From Chloroflexota bacterium (GTDB lineage: Bacteria; Chloroflexota; UBA11872): 64,000 nt of DNA. The position numbers were made by a program, and so were the translations under genes. This document shows, piece by piece, positions 1-9,255 of this stretch. Location: assembly GCA_022824865.1 (NCBI GenBank), contig JAJDZD010000006.1:1-64000 (forward strand), written 5' to 3'. Every line of letters starts with the position of its first letter. The first letter of the stretch is position 1. The notes under the pieces are model-generated. The model had not been told where the DNA came from. It worked only from the letters and a program-made list of their open reading frames with translations, and did not search any database.

Positions 1-1055
1 GCGGGGTGCCCAGCCAAATTTTGGGCGGATTTTTTGGGGGGGGGGGGGGGTGGGGCACGGGGAGAGGGCCGCGGGCAGAGGAGTGAGTGGGGGAGTAGGA
101 GGTTGGGAGCATTTGGTCAGGCTGGGTGGCCAGGGGTGGCCTGGGTGCGCCGGGATTGCGCATGGTGCTGGGTCCCCGTCTGCACGGGGATGACGGGTGG
201 AGGAAGGGGCGAGGGCGGAGGGCAGAGAGGTGAGATCGGAAGGGGACGGGCAGCGATGGGGAAAGGTTCAGGAGGAAGACGAGCAGGTTGGCGAGGAGTG
301 GGGGGAGCGGGAACGCGGCGGAGGCGAGGGGCATTCGGGGTGGGGCGGTATGTCTTACTCAGATAGAGTACGGCGTGGTAGAGTGGAAGTCAAGGGGAAG
401 AAGGGGAGAGGGTAGAGGGCAGAGGAGTGAGACGGAGGGGGAGTAGGTGGTTGGGAGCGTTTGGTTTGGGTGGGTTGCCAGGGATGCGGGGACTCGGAGG
501 CATCAAGGGCTTGCGGTGCTGGGAGCCAGGGGTGGCCTGGGTGCGCTGGGGTAGCGGGTTGCTGCTGGGTCCCGGCCGGGGACGCCGGGATGACGGGGCG
601 GGGGGATTCGGAGGCATAGAGCGGCTGGGGTGCTGGGAGCCAGGGGTGGTTAGGGAGTGCGGGCTAGCTGGTTGCTGCTGGGTTCCCCGTTCGACAGGCT
701 CAGGGCAGGCTCCCCGCGGACGCCGGGATGACGTCGGGGGAGGGGCGGGGGCGCGGGAGGATTGGGCGGGTTCGGAACAGGCGATGGACGCGGACGGTCA
801 GGCGATCAAGGGGTTGGGGTGCTGGCTGGAGGACGGGTTTGGGGTGGTGCGGGCGAGGGGGAGCGGCGGTTGATTCCGTTTGGGATCGCGATGGAATAGG
901 GGCGCGTTTGAACAGAGCGTGAGACGGCAGTGGGCATTTGAGAGAGGGTGCGAGATGCGGAAATCGCGGATTACGTCCTCCTCCGGTTGCGCACAGCCTC
1001 TCAGCAGGAGTGGTCCGCGATAGACTGATATTGGTTCGCGGCCACAGAGAAGTAC
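1..1055. repeat. G/purine-rich degenerate repeat tract without a credible gene
   Basis: The plus strand is strongly G- and purine-rich, with a run of 15 G at 36-50. Several phrases recur. 'ggcagaggagtgag' or close variants occur near 73, 215 and 418. A segment starting 'gagtaggaggttggga' near 93 returns as 'gagtaggtggttggga' near 440. 'gtgctgggagccaggg' occurs twice, about 113 bp apart, near 515 and 628. Variants of 'gacgccgggatgacg' occur near 580 and 720, the second after 'ttcgacaggctcaggg', which resembles a widespread bacterial intergenic repeat. ORFs here are low-complexity R/G/W-rich translations and were rejected. Confidence 0.6.
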
Positions 1056-3194
1056 GTGCATGTATCGCCGAACAGGACTGGCTGCAACCCGGCGGCAGCG
1101 AAGACTGGGCCAGCTACAATGAGCCCTGATGAGTTCCGGGGATTCGACAGCGACCAACTAGAGTTGCCTGCTGACCTGAAACAATTCCATCTCGCACTAG
1201 CTCCTGGTGCTGCAACTGCGCGCCCGATTTCACTTTGCCGAACTCAGCCACCTTCAGTGCCCGCCACATCAGCTAGGAGGCCCGCGCCATACGCAGAGTC
1301 AGCCGATAGGTCCGTCGGCCCACCTAAAGATCCCACACCCCGACCAGTCCTCAAATGGGCCGGCGGAAAGACCCAGTTGCTACCCCATCTCGTCCGCCAC
1401 GTTCCCGAACGCTTCAGCCAATATATCGAGCCGTTCTTCGGTGGAGGCGCTTTATTCTTTGCGTTGCGCCCAGTCAACTCGATCATTTCAGACTCCAACC
1501 CAGAATTGATCAACCTTTATCGCCAGATTGCAGACGACTTGGAAGGCGTTATAGAAGCCTTGACGCCATTTGAGAACGACGAGAATCAGTTTTATGAAGT
1601 AAGAGCGCTTCACTATCCAGACCTCGACCCAGTTACAGCCGCGGCCCGAACGATATATCTGAACCGAACCTGCTTCAATGGTCTTTACCGCCTCAACAGG
1701 AAAGGCGAGTTCAATGTTCCATTCGGCAAATACGAGAATCCTAGAATCTGTAATCCCGCCGCACTACGCGCTGCTAGCAATGCCCTGAAGTCGGCAACGA
1801 TACTTGAAGGTGACTACCGAGACGTCCTTCGCAAGCATGCACAACCGGGTGATTTCATCTATCTAGACCCACCGTACCTTCCAACCGCTCAATTCTCCGA
1901 CTTTCAACGATACACTGCATCGCAATTCCACGAAGAAGACCATTACGAACTTGCTGACGAAGTGAAGCGTCTTATTGATCTATCCTGCCACGTGATATTG
2001 ACAAATTCCAATCACCCTCTCGTATATGACCTCTACGAAGATTGCGCAATACAAGCAGTGAGCACCAAGCGCAACATCAATAGTCGCGGCGATCGCAGGA
2101 TTGGAACCGATGTCATTCTTACCAACAACACGCCCGCAGTTCCTGATATAAGCGCATCCCACACAGCCTTCAAGGAGCAAGTAGAGAGGTTTCCGTCCAC
2201 ACGATATATGGGCTCGAAAGAAAAACTCATACACCACATTTGGAACGCAGTGCGCGAGCATGACTTTCACAACGTACTAGATCTTTTCTCTGGTACAGGC
2301 GTGGTTTCATACATGTTCAAGGCCGCCGGAAAGCAAGTATTGTGTAACGATCATATGACAATGTGTGAGGCTGCCGCGGTTGCAATGATTGAGAATAATA
2401 CTACTTGCTTAGAAAACTCCGAAATAGATGAATTGCTGCAGCCGTGTGACGAAGGAGACGACTTTGTACAGTCCACGTTTCCAAACCTTTACTTCAGCGA
2501 AGAAGACAATAAGACCATAGACTCGATCCGTGCCAACATTGCGAGGCTTGGAGACCGCTACAAACGCGCGATCGCGTTATCTGCACTTGTTAGGGCGTGT
2601 GTGAAGAAGCGTCCGCGCGGGGTTTTTACTTTTGTCGGAAACAGATACGATGATGGGCGCAAAGATCTTGTGTTGTCCATAGAGGACCACTTTCGTATTG
2701 CAGCCGACTTGATAAACTCAGCGGTCTTTGACAACGGTCAAAATAATCAGGCTTGGTGTGGAGATGCGATGACCGTGAGTGGTACACCCGACTTGGTTTA
2801 CATTGACCCTCCCTACTTCAGTCCGCTATCAGACAATGAATACGTGCGCAGGTATCACTTCGTTGAAGGTATATCTCGCGATTGGCAGGGCGTCGAGATT
2901 CAGTGGCATACTAAGACCCGCAAATTCAGGGGTTACCCGACGCCTTTCTCATCTTATGAAGGTGCCAGAAGTGCGTTCGAAGATCTATTTCGACGCTTTA
3001 GAAACAGCATTCTGGTGGTCTCATATTCGTCAAATGCACTTCCGCAGCAAGAGGAGATAGCGGCCTTGATGGCAAGGTATAAGCATCAGGTGCGCGTGGT
3101 GTCAATGGACCATCGGTACTCATTTGGAAATCAGGCACACAAGATTGATGACAATAAGAATCGTGCTAAGGAATATCTCTTTATAGGGTCATAG
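1056..3194 (+). CDS. Double-domain D12-class adenine-N6 DNA methyltransferase (type IIS modification enzyme)
   Basis: Two complete D12 methyltransferase modules are fused in 712 residues. Module 1 has KWAGGKTQ (about 100), EPFFGGG (about 125-131), DSNPELINLY and YLDPPY (about 269-274). Module 2 has RYMGSKEKL (about 383), DLFSGTGVVS (about 409), CND and YIDPPYFS (about 582-589). Such fusions are known from M.FokI-like enzymes, where each half methylates one strand of an asymmetric site, so protection of a type IIS site is inferred. The start is uncertain: GTG 1056 is the ORF limit, and ATG 1119 (MSPDEF) is an alternative with weak ribosome-binding signals. The first 95 residues match no domain I know. 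The stop lies 8 bp before the endonuclease gene. Base composition is visibly less GC-rich than the downstream host genes. Confidence 0.9.
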   Translation: MHVSPNRTGCNPAAAKTGPATMSPDEFRGFDSDQLELPADLKQFHLALAPGAATARPISLCRTQPPSVPATSARRPAPYAESADRSVGPPKDPTPRPVLKWAGGKTQLLPHLVRHVPERFSQYIEPFFGGGALFFALRPVNSIISDSNPELINLYRQIADDLEGVIEALTPFENDENQFYEVRALHYPDLDPVTAAARTIYLNRTCFNGLYRLNRKGEFNVPFGKYENPRICNPAALRAASNALKSATILEGDYRDVLRKHAQPGDFIYLDPPYLPTAQFSDFQRYTASQFHEEDHYELADEVKRLIDLSCHVILTNSNHPLVYDLYEDCAIQAVSTKRNINSRGDRRIGTDVILTNNTPAVPDISASHTAFKEQVERFPSTRYMGSKEKLIHHIWNAVREHDFHNVLDLFSGTGVVSYMFKAAGKQVLCNDHMTMCEAAAVAMIENNTTCLENSEIDELLQPCDEGDDFVQSTFPNLYFSEEDNKTIDSIRANIARLGDRYKRAIALSALVRACVKKRPRGVFTFVGNRYDDGRKDLVLSIEDHFRIAADLINSAVFDNGQNNQAWCGDAMTVSGTPDLVYIDPPYFSPLSDNEYVRRYHFVEGISRDWQGVEIQWHTKTRKFRGYPTPFSSYEGARSAFEDLFRRFRNSILVVSYSSNALPQQEEIAALMARYKHQVRVVSMDHRYSFGNQAHKIDDNKNRAKEYLFIGS

Positions 3195-3202
3195 GTGACA
3201 TC

Positions 3203-4987
3203 ATGTGGCACATTGGAAATACGACTGTTAGGACTCCCTACCGGCTTCGAGGAGCGTTGATTGCACTGAGCAACTCATCGCTGCACGGAAATCTACTGGG
3301 ACCGGACAATGAACGCGCATTTGCAGACTTGCTTCATGACCAGGGTGTGTTACACGCATCTCGACGAGTTTCTTCGCCTAGCACAGATCGATCGGACCTA
3401 GGACGAAAATGGCGCGTCGCTCTTGCGCAGCTTGGCTTCGTCACGTACCACTTCACTAGACGACACCGATACGGTGTGGACAATAAACTCCGGCCATTCG
3501 TGGAAGGGATCGATGGTTTAACCGGCCAACCTTACGAGATCACGCCTGTCGGACGATTACTGATTGAAGCAGAGGAGACAATCTCTCAACAAGAGACCTT
3601 CCTGAGAGTACTAGCTGCGTACCGCATTCCCTCGCCTCTGGAGACTCGCTATCGGCACTGCCAGTTTTCGCCTTTACTGTTTATATTGCATATCCTGGGA
3701 CGGCTAGAAGAATGTGAGATGCACCCGGTGATTTCGTTCGAGGAAATGGCTCTTGTTGTGCAGCGGAGCACGGCTGAAGAAGGCGCTGAATCAGCCGTTG
3801 CAAGCATTCGAGACTTGCGAACATCTCGCCAAGACTCGGGCATCTCTGCGCGACAGTTCTTCAGTCAGGCCTACACCGAGGCAGTGTTGTCCGATAGTCC
3901 GACACTCGATCCTGAGGGCATTAGGAGACGATCCACGACTTGGGACGATTACGCTGACCTTAATATCCGCTATTTGAAAGCCACTGGTCTCTTTAGTAGC
4001 AAGGGTCGTGGCATCACGGTGTCGTCGGATCGAAGTCACATAGTCGAGCATCTCAAAGATGAGGCTGACGTCGTCCTGGATGATGATGCATACGTGCGGC
4101 GGTTGTGGCAAGGTGCGGCACTACCGACGGATGACCGGCCGACGGCAATTGTCGTCTCGCGGCATCTTGAGCAGTTGATTCGCGAAAAGGGTTCAGAGCC
4201 TGAAGTAGTTGACTTTGAAACATTGGACGATCAGCATTTGCAGTTCGCTCGACACCGGCTTGAAGCTAAACTTCAACGCATCAATGAAGGCGACTTTGCT
4301 ACTGAGCAAGTGAATCAAGTACCGGAGATAGTTGGCCTAATGGACGCGATCCTAGCTCGAGGTCGAAAGACCCTCGAGGATGGCAGCCTAATAGTGATTC
4401 CTAAGGGAGAAACTGCGGTTTATATGGAATGGACCATTTGGCGCGCCTTCTTAGCTATCGATTCGCTAGCAAACGAGCCTTGGAAGGCTCGGCGTTTCGA
4501 CGTTGACCAAGACCTATTGCCAGTTGGGCATGCCCCCGGGGGCGGCCCAGACATGAGTTTTGTATTCGAGGATGCTGTCGTGGTCGTAGAGGTGACACTC
4601 ACGTCATCATCGAGACAAGAGGCAGCAGAGAGTGAGCCTGTTCGTCGACACGTGGCCAAATATGCACAGGAAAACACGACTCAAAAGGAGGTGTACGGAC
4701 TATTTATTGCACCAAGAGTTGATACGAATACGGCTCACACGTTTCGAAGCGGCGATTGGTACGCACCGGATGACTCCAAGATCAATGTGCACATCGTTCC
4801 TATGGAGCTGAGAGACTTTCGAGACTTTTTCCAGGCGATTCTCTTGAATCCGCCTGAGTCCGCTCGTCTATTACGTGATCTTCTCATGCAGTGTCGAATG
4901 GAGGCGAATCAGGACGCCCCTCAGTGGAAGAGGAAGATATCAGAGCTTACACGGCGCGCTAGTGCTAGAGTTATCGAGTCTAAGTGA
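3203..4987 (+). CDS. AlwI-family type IIS restriction endonuclease
   Basis: This 594-residue protein resembles the AlwI/PleI/MlyI family of type IIS endonucleases. The C-terminal half carries GGGPDMSFVFEDAVVVVEVT (about 447-466) followed by EPVRRHVAKYAQ, which fits the PD...ExT version of the PD-(D/E)XK nuclease core. The N-terminal 350 residues would contain the recognition domain. ATG 3203 follows 'ggtgac' and lies 8 bp after the methyltransferase stop, so the two genes form one modification-restriction operon. The recognition site cannot be read from sequence; family members cut outside short asymmetric sites such as GGATC or GAGTC. I assigned the family by motif recognition, not by alignment. 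Confidence 0.78.
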   Translation: MWHIGNTTVRTPYRLRGALIALSNSSLHGNLLGPDNERAFADLLHDQGVLHASRRVSSPSTDRSDLGRKWRVALAQLGFVTYHFTRRHRYGVDNKLRPFVEGIDGLTGQPYEITPVGRLLIEAEETISQQETFLRVLAAYRIPSPLETRYRHCQFSPLLFILHILGRLEECEMHPVISFEEMALVVQRSTAEEGAESAVASIRDLRTSRQDSGISARQFFSQAYTEAVLSDSPTLDPEGIRRRSTTWDDYADLNIRYLKATGLFSSKGRGITVSSDRSHIVEHLKDEADVVLDDDAYVRRLWQGAALPTDDRPTAIVVSRHLEQLIREKGSEPEVVDFETLDDQHLQFARHRLEAKLQRINEGDFATEQVNQVPEIVGLMDAILARGRKTLEDGSLIVIPKGETAVYMEWTIWRAFLAIDSLANEPWKARRFDVDQDLLPVGHAPGGGPDMSFVFEDAVVVVEVTLTSSSRQEAAESEPVRRHVAKYAQENTTQKEVYGLFIAPRVDTNTAHTFRSGDWYAPDDSKINVHIVPMELRDFRDFFQAILLNPPESARLLRDLLMQCRMEANQDAPQWKRKISELTRRASARVIESK

Positions 4988-5100
4988 TCTAAACCTTATC
5001 TAGCCAATGCAACTCATCCAACTAGCGGAAGTGATTCTGGAATACTGCGTCCACCAATCAGCTTTTCGAGCCAATTCATTCGGGAAGTCTCAGATTATCG

Positions 5101-6831
5101 CTAGAGGTCGATGTCTTTGGCCCAAACGAGATGGGCGTTTTTCGCGAGCTTCTTTTGGCGATCTGAAATCTGGACCAAGCCCCACTCATCAAAAGAACAG
5201 AGGGAATTTGTCAGTTCCAACGCCTGTCTCTTGTAAAAGTTCTTCTTGGCCTCAAAAGGCAGGTCTCTGGCCCCGCGATTGGCTCTATCATTGAAAAGGG
5301 CTTGATTCCCTAGCCTGTTCAAAGCGGGCTCGATAGACCGACCGAGATGTTCCATTTGGTCTAGTCCGTTAGGCACGCTTTCACCCAGGTCCTCGATCCA
5401 TTGCCTCACATTCTTGGTTAGACGTCTGCCGTTGATAAGCTTGCTTACTACAGACTTCGGCAGTATATGCTCGACGTGAACCTCAATTGGCTGGACGCCA
5501 GAACCAGGACGACTGATGGGATCGAGTCTGCGAAGGAGATGACGTGCAGTTCTCGGTGACTTTACGACCGCGTTCTCGAGTCGAAGTCGAAACTCCTTGT
5601 CCGGTACCATGCACTGTCGGATCTCATCGAACGCTTGTCTGGCTCTCCCTTCTCGAACGAGAATAGCCCAACGCGGCCAGTCCTTTTCGTACGCATTCGC
5701 CTGTTGAGGTCCGACGGTCACGTTCCGTATCTGCAATGACAGCACTAAGTTGACCGCATTGGGAAATGAAGCCGGCAAAAACCTATGAATCATCATCAGG
5801 AAACTGTGCGACTGAACATTCAGGAAATTGAGGTCGCGCAAGTCTTCGGTTAGCGATGACTTGTCCGATGGCGCAACGACAGCAAGGTAACTGTCGCAAC
5901 AATTCTCTAGTTCATTTGCAAAGTCGTTGAGTCGTTCTGGCTGTGAAAGTCTCGTCGCTATGCGATCGAGAGTACGCTTGGAGGTGTAACCTTCCTTCGA
6001 ACACCAGACGGCGTGGAGATAGTCGTCCATTGCGTCAATCGCTTGACCGGAGCGTTCGAGCTTGACTGCTGCGGTATTCCATTTGGCTATCAGCTCTCTA
6101 GACAAACGCGGATCTTCTCGAGCCACGGTGGCTAAGCGAGCCTTTAGTGCCTCCGATGGTGAGGGACGTAATCCGCGCGTGTTGCTTGTATCGAAGACAA
6201 GATAACCTTCTCCCTCGCTACCTACTTGGAGGGGGAGAATGTAGACTCTCGACTGAATGTACTCGCATAGATTGCGCAAGTTTTCTTGAGGGTTAGGAAC
6301 GTTGAGGTACTGCTCGACGTGGTTGTTGATTCTCTTCATCGCGCGTGACAATAAGTCGTCGTGAAATACAGCGGGCTGTGTTGATCCATCTTCCTTGACC
6401 AACTTCATATATATTTCGTTATCAGGATCTTGCAGTGTTACTACTAGAGGCCCGACTGGATTCCCATCGTTATCGACACGGGTTATGAGTCGTTGTATAC
6501 CGTCGGCTCTCGTTGAGAGATCTGTGAATTGTCGGCAACGGTCTCTCAGTACAGCTAAGAGTATAGATAGGGTTGTGATCCGTTGCTGTCCGTCGATTAC
6601 AGAGACGCGCGAAATCTCATCCAGGCTTACTAGGAGAAGTGTGCCAAGGAAATACGAATCTCGGTTAGCCTCATATGCGGCTAGTATGTCTAACCACAAT
6701 TGGTCGACCTGGAGATTCCCCCACTTGAATCGTCTCTGGGGAGGATGAATCTCGAACAATAGGCCATTCGTATCGGAAAACAGGCTGATGGCATTTATGG
6801 ATTTGTCGCTAATCTTGACAAGTGTTTGCAC
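5101..6831 (-). CDS. DUF262/DUF1524 (GmrSD-like) nuclease, putative modification-dependent restriction enzyme
   Basis: The 576-residue protein has the two-domain layout of GmrSD-type proteins. The N-terminal DUF262 (ParB/Srx-like) domain contains PQRRFKW (31-37) and VIDGQQRITTLSILL (about 78-92). The C-terminal DUF1524 HNH-like nuclease contains VEHILPKS (about 460) and a downstream LGNQALFNDRANRG segment. GmrSD relatives use NTP and cleave modified phage DNA, and others (BrxU, SspE) act in larger defence systems. The gene converges with the AlwI-like endonuclease and stands alone. Its low-GC composition matches the restriction operon, so the block 1056-6831 was probably acquired together. 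The substrate is unknown. Confidence 0.82.
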   Translation of the reverse strand: MQTLVKISDKSINAISLFSDTNGLLFEIHPPQRRFKWGNLQVDQLWLDILAAYEANRDSYFLGTLLLVSLDEISRVSVIDGQQRITTLSILLAVLRDRCRQFTDLSTRADGIQRLITRVDNDGNPVGPLVVTLQDPDNEIYMKLVKEDGSTQPAVFHDDLLSRAMKRINNHVEQYLNVPNPQENLRNLCEYIQSRVYILPLQVGSEGEGYLVFDTSNTRGLRPSPSEALKARLATVAREDPRLSRELIAKWNTAAVKLERSGQAIDAMDDYLHAVWCSKEGYTSKRTLDRIATRLSQPERLNDFANELENCCDSYLAVVAPSDKSSLTEDLRDLNFLNVQSHSFLMMIHRFLPASFPNAVNLVLSLQIRNVTVGPQQANAYEKDWPRWAILVREGRARQAFDEIRQCMVPDKEFRLRLENAVVKSPRTARHLLRRLDPISRPGSGVQPIEVHVEHILPKSVVSKLINGRRLTKNVRQWIEDLGESVPNGLDQMEHLGRSIEPALNRLGNQALFNDRANRGARDLPFEAKKNFYKRQALELTNSLCSFDEWGLVQISDRQKKLAKNAHLVWAKDIDL

Positions 6832-7254
6832 GGGTCAGCGATCTAGCGATTCCATGCACGCATCTGTGCAGGGTGATCTTGTGTAGTTGAGTCTTGTTGA
6901 GTCGGAGCGAATCCGTGAGACAATTTGATCTCCCAAGAAGGCACAAGGTATGGGGAAGTTGGCTCAGGCAATCGATGCCTAGCCCCAGTAATTCCTGTCA
7001 CTATACACACTTCAGCGCATTTGCCGACCTCCGGCGGCACTTGGTTGGCGTAGGCAGACATTCGGCGGGAGGCGGATTCGACGCTATGGGCCAAGTTCTG
7101 AGGATCGAGATGGTCTCAGGCGACCGGTCTGCGTGAGATGGCCCTATTGACGTTCGGATGACGCTCGACTCGGCCCGTCGAGCACTCCGAGCGAGCAATT
7201 CACCGGCGCGTGGGGCTTACCATGGCGTAGTCCCATCGGGCGAGGGTTCTGTAG
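6832..7254. other. Intergenic region, no gene recognised
   Basis: These 423 bp separate the low-GC defence block from the GC-rich metalloprotease gene. The short ORFs here (6843-7094 minus, 6894-7136 plus, 7001-7198 minus) match nothing I know and have no convincing ribosome-binding site. A GAGG sequence near 7242 serves the next gene. No clear terminator or promoter was seen. Confidence 0.5.
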
Positions 7255-8415
7255 ATGTCTGCGCGCCGTGTCGTGGTGTGGGTTGGGGTGGCGGCGTTGG
7301 CGGCGGTTGGGGGTGCGGCGGTGGCGCGGCGGGGGGTGCCGGAAGGGCTTGTGGATTGGGGGTTGGCGGGACGGACGGCGCGGAGGCTGGCGGGGGAGCC
7401 GGTGGGGTGGCGGGCGGATGAGGAGCTGACGGCGCATTACGACTTGATCGTCAGAAAGAGTTTTGCGGCGGTCTCCGAGTACACGGGTGAGGCGATGGAG
7501 CTGGGGTCGGACGAGGTTCGGGTGCTGGGTCGGGCGGATTGGATCGATGCGAACCTAGTGAATTTCGAGCGGTTGCTGGCGCCGCTGGCGGTGGCGTATC
7601 AGCACACACGGAGGGGTTCGGGGGCGCTGGGGCGGGTGGCGGCGCACGGGACGCGCTTCACCGTGACGGGGCAGATTGCGTTGCTGCTGGGGTACTTGGG
7701 GCGGCGGGTGCTGGGTCAGTACGACATCCCGATCCTGGACGCTGAGGCGGAGTCGGCGGGGATCTATTTCGTTGAGCCGAATCTCGAGCGGGTGGCGGCG
7801 AAGGCAAGGGTGGACCTGGAAGCGCTGCGGGTGTGGGTGGCGCTGCATGAGTCGACGCACGCGTACCAGTTCCGCGTAGGCGATCCGCCGTGGTTGCGGG
7901 GGTATACGGCGGGGCTGATCCAGGATTACCTGGCGGAGGCGATCCGGGCGCTGGAGTCCGGGGAACGGCTGGGACAGCGGCTGCGGGATATGTGGCGGCG
8001 GTTCGACCGGGACGATCCGGCGGGCACGGGCCTGATGCGACTGGCGCTGACGGACGCGCAAGCCGAATCGCTGGGGCGGATCCAGGCGCTGATGACGGTG
8101 ATGGAGGGGTATAGCAATCATGTGATGCGGGCGACGGGTCGCGAGGTGATTCCGGGGTATGAGGTGCTGGAACGGCGGATGAAGGCGCGGGAGGAGGCAC
8201 GGGGGGCTTCTTCGCGGGTGTTGAACCGGTTGCTAGGGCTGGATTTGAAGCTGGAGCAGTACAAGGTTGGCGAGGCGTTTGTTGAGGCGGTGGTGGAGGC
8301 GCGGGGGCTTGGATTTATGAATGGCGTGTGGAAGGGGCCGGAGTTGTTGCCGACGCTGGAGGAGACGCGGGATGCGGAGGGGTGGATAGCTCGGGTTGAA
8401 GAGGATATTCCTTAG
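7255..8415 (+). CDS. DUF2342-type zinc metalloprotease (F420-biosynthesis-associated family), membrane-anchored
   Basis: The 386-residue protein has a hydrophobic N-terminal segment (VVVWVGVAALAAVGGAAV, about 6-23), probably a membrane anchor. Its zinc-protease motif is LHESTHAYQF, with HESTH at 198-202. MEGYSNHVM (about 283-291) probably supplies the third metal ligand and is conserved in the DUF2342 family. That family is often annotated as coenzyme F420 biosynthesis-associated because of co-occurrence in Actinobacteria and Chloroflexi. No F420 gene is nearby, so no pathway is claimed. Start ATG 7255 follows a GAGG sequence. Composition is very GC-rich, unlike the preceding island. Confidence 0.82.
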   Translation: MSARRVVVWVGVAALAAVGGAAVARRGVPEGLVDWGLAGRTARRLAGEPVGWRADEELTAHYDLIVRKSFAAVSEYTGEAMELGSDEVRVLGRADWIDANLVNFERLLAPLAVAYQHTRRGSGALGRVAAHGTRFTVTGQIALLLGYLGRRVLGQYDIPILDAEAESAGIYFVEPNLERVAAKARVDLEALRVWVALHESTHAYQFRVGDPPWLRGYTAGLIQDYLAEAIRALESGERLGQRLRDMWRRFDRDDPAGTGLMRLALTDAQAESLGRIQALMTVMEGYSNHVMRATGREVIPGYEVLERRMKAREEARGASSRVLNRLLGLDLKLEQYKVGEAFVEAVVEARGLGFMNGVWKGPELLPTLEETRDAEGWIARVEEDIP

Positions 8416-8462
8416 GGTTTGGTTGGTTGGGTGATTTACCCGACGTTGGTTGCTGAGGTGCG

Positions 8463-8704
8463 CAGCCACCCTCACCCTAACCCTCTCCCTCAAGGGCGAG
8501 GGGATAAGAGGAGGCGCTCGGCAGCGGACTGGGCTATCGCCCGGGCTTGGGTGGTAGGGGTGGCAGCCACCCTCACCCCAGCCCTCTCCCTCAAGGGCGA
8601 GGGAGGAAGAGGGAGATGCGGGGCGGTGGGTCGGGCTGTCGCCCAAGGTGGGGTGCTGGGGCTGGCAGCCACCCTCACCCCAGCCCTCTCCCTCAAGGGA
8701 GAGG
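8463..8704. repeat. Three tandem copies of a roughly 101-bp unit carrying a CCTCTCCCTCAAGGGAGAGG-type hairpin
   Basis: Three copies begin with 'cagccaccctcacc' at 8463, 8564 and 8666, a period of 101-102 bp. Each contains 'cctctccctcaaggg' followed by 'cgaggg' or 'agaggg', which folds as a short hairpin. The segments between hairpins are also related (tgggctatcgcccgggct against tcgggctgtcgcccaagg), so the whole unit was duplicated. The same core motif occurs inside the coding sequence at 20587-20620. It resembles the REP-like 'CCCTCACCCTAACCCTCTCCC' elements seen in many GC-rich genomes. The copies lie in the intergenic space 8416-8794. Confidence 0.85.
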
Positions 8705-8794
8705 GGAAAGATCGGAGCCACGGGGTGGTGGGTGCGGCCTTTTGGGCGGAGTCGGGGGTAAGTTGGGAATCGGTGAACTGTAGACGGAGGCGCG

Positions 8795-9175
8795 GTGCGA
8801 GCGCCTGAACGGCGGCTCCGAAGGATCCCGCCGCGGCTGAGAGCGCTGGCGCGGGCGATGCGGGGGCGGCAGTCGGACGCGGAGACGGCCGTGTGGCGGC
8901 TTGTGCGGAGTCGAAACCTGGGCTTCAAGTTCCGCCGACAGCACCCGCTGGGGCGGTTCGTACTCGATTTCTACTGTCCGGAGTTGCGGCTGGCGATTGA
9001 AGTGGACGGACGTCAGCACTTTGAAGAGGAAGGACAGGCCCAGGATGCCGCCCGAACCGCAGTCTTGCGTCAGCAAGGGATTCGGGTCGTTCGCTTCACG
9101 AACCACGAGGTGGTGCAGGAGTTTGAAGCCGTAGCTGAAGCGATCTGGCTGGCCTGTAATCAGAAGCCAGCCTAG
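8795..9175 (+). CDS. DUF559 domain protein (Vsr-like endonuclease fold)
   Basis: The 126-residue protein is almost entirely a DUF559 domain. It shows LRSRNLGFKFRRQHPLG-like sequence at about 36-52, then FVLDFYCPELRLAIEVDGRQH (about 55-75) and IRVVRFTNHEVVQE (about 94-107). The D...E-V-D-G pattern matches the Vsr/PD-(D/E)XK fold. The family is common in Chloroflexota and its function is unknown; nuclease activity is only inferred from the fold. GTG 8795 has a GGAGG four bases upstream. The gene lies between the tandem repeat and a lipoprotein gene with no operon partner. Confidence 0.85.
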   Translation: MRAPERRLRRIPPRLRALARAMRGRQSDAETAVWRLVRSRNLGFKFRRQHPLGRFVLDFYCPELRLAIEVDGRQHFEEEGQAQDAARTAVLRQQGIRVVRFTNHEVVQEFEAVAEAIWLACNQKPA

Positions 9176-9183
9176 GTGTCCAC

Positions 9184-9199
9184 GGTGTTTCCGAACACC
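9184..9199 (+). terminator. Small hairpin downstream of the DUF559 gene (weak terminator candidate)
   Basis: GGTGTT-TCCG-AACACC forms a perfect 6-bp stem with a tetraloop just after the DUF559 stop. No T run follows, so terminator function is weakly supported. Confidence 0.3.
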
Positions 9200-9255
9200 T
9201 GGCCGCCATGTGTCCGGTCTGGACAGAGGAACAGGAAAGTGGAGAGGGCTGAGGT

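Noticed and set aside
34-873. ORFs of 72-148 aa at the window start
   Set aside because: Gly/Arg/Trp-rich translations of purine-rich repeats, overlapping in several frames, no start signals.
5007-5294. 95-aa plus ORF at the 3' end of the GmrSD-like gene
   Set aside because: Almost wholly antisense to the DUF1524 domain; no domain of its own.
8463-8704. Possible CRISPR array
   Set aside because: Only three copies with a 101-bp period and similar spacers; unit and hairpin fit a tandem intergenic repeat, and no cas genes are present.
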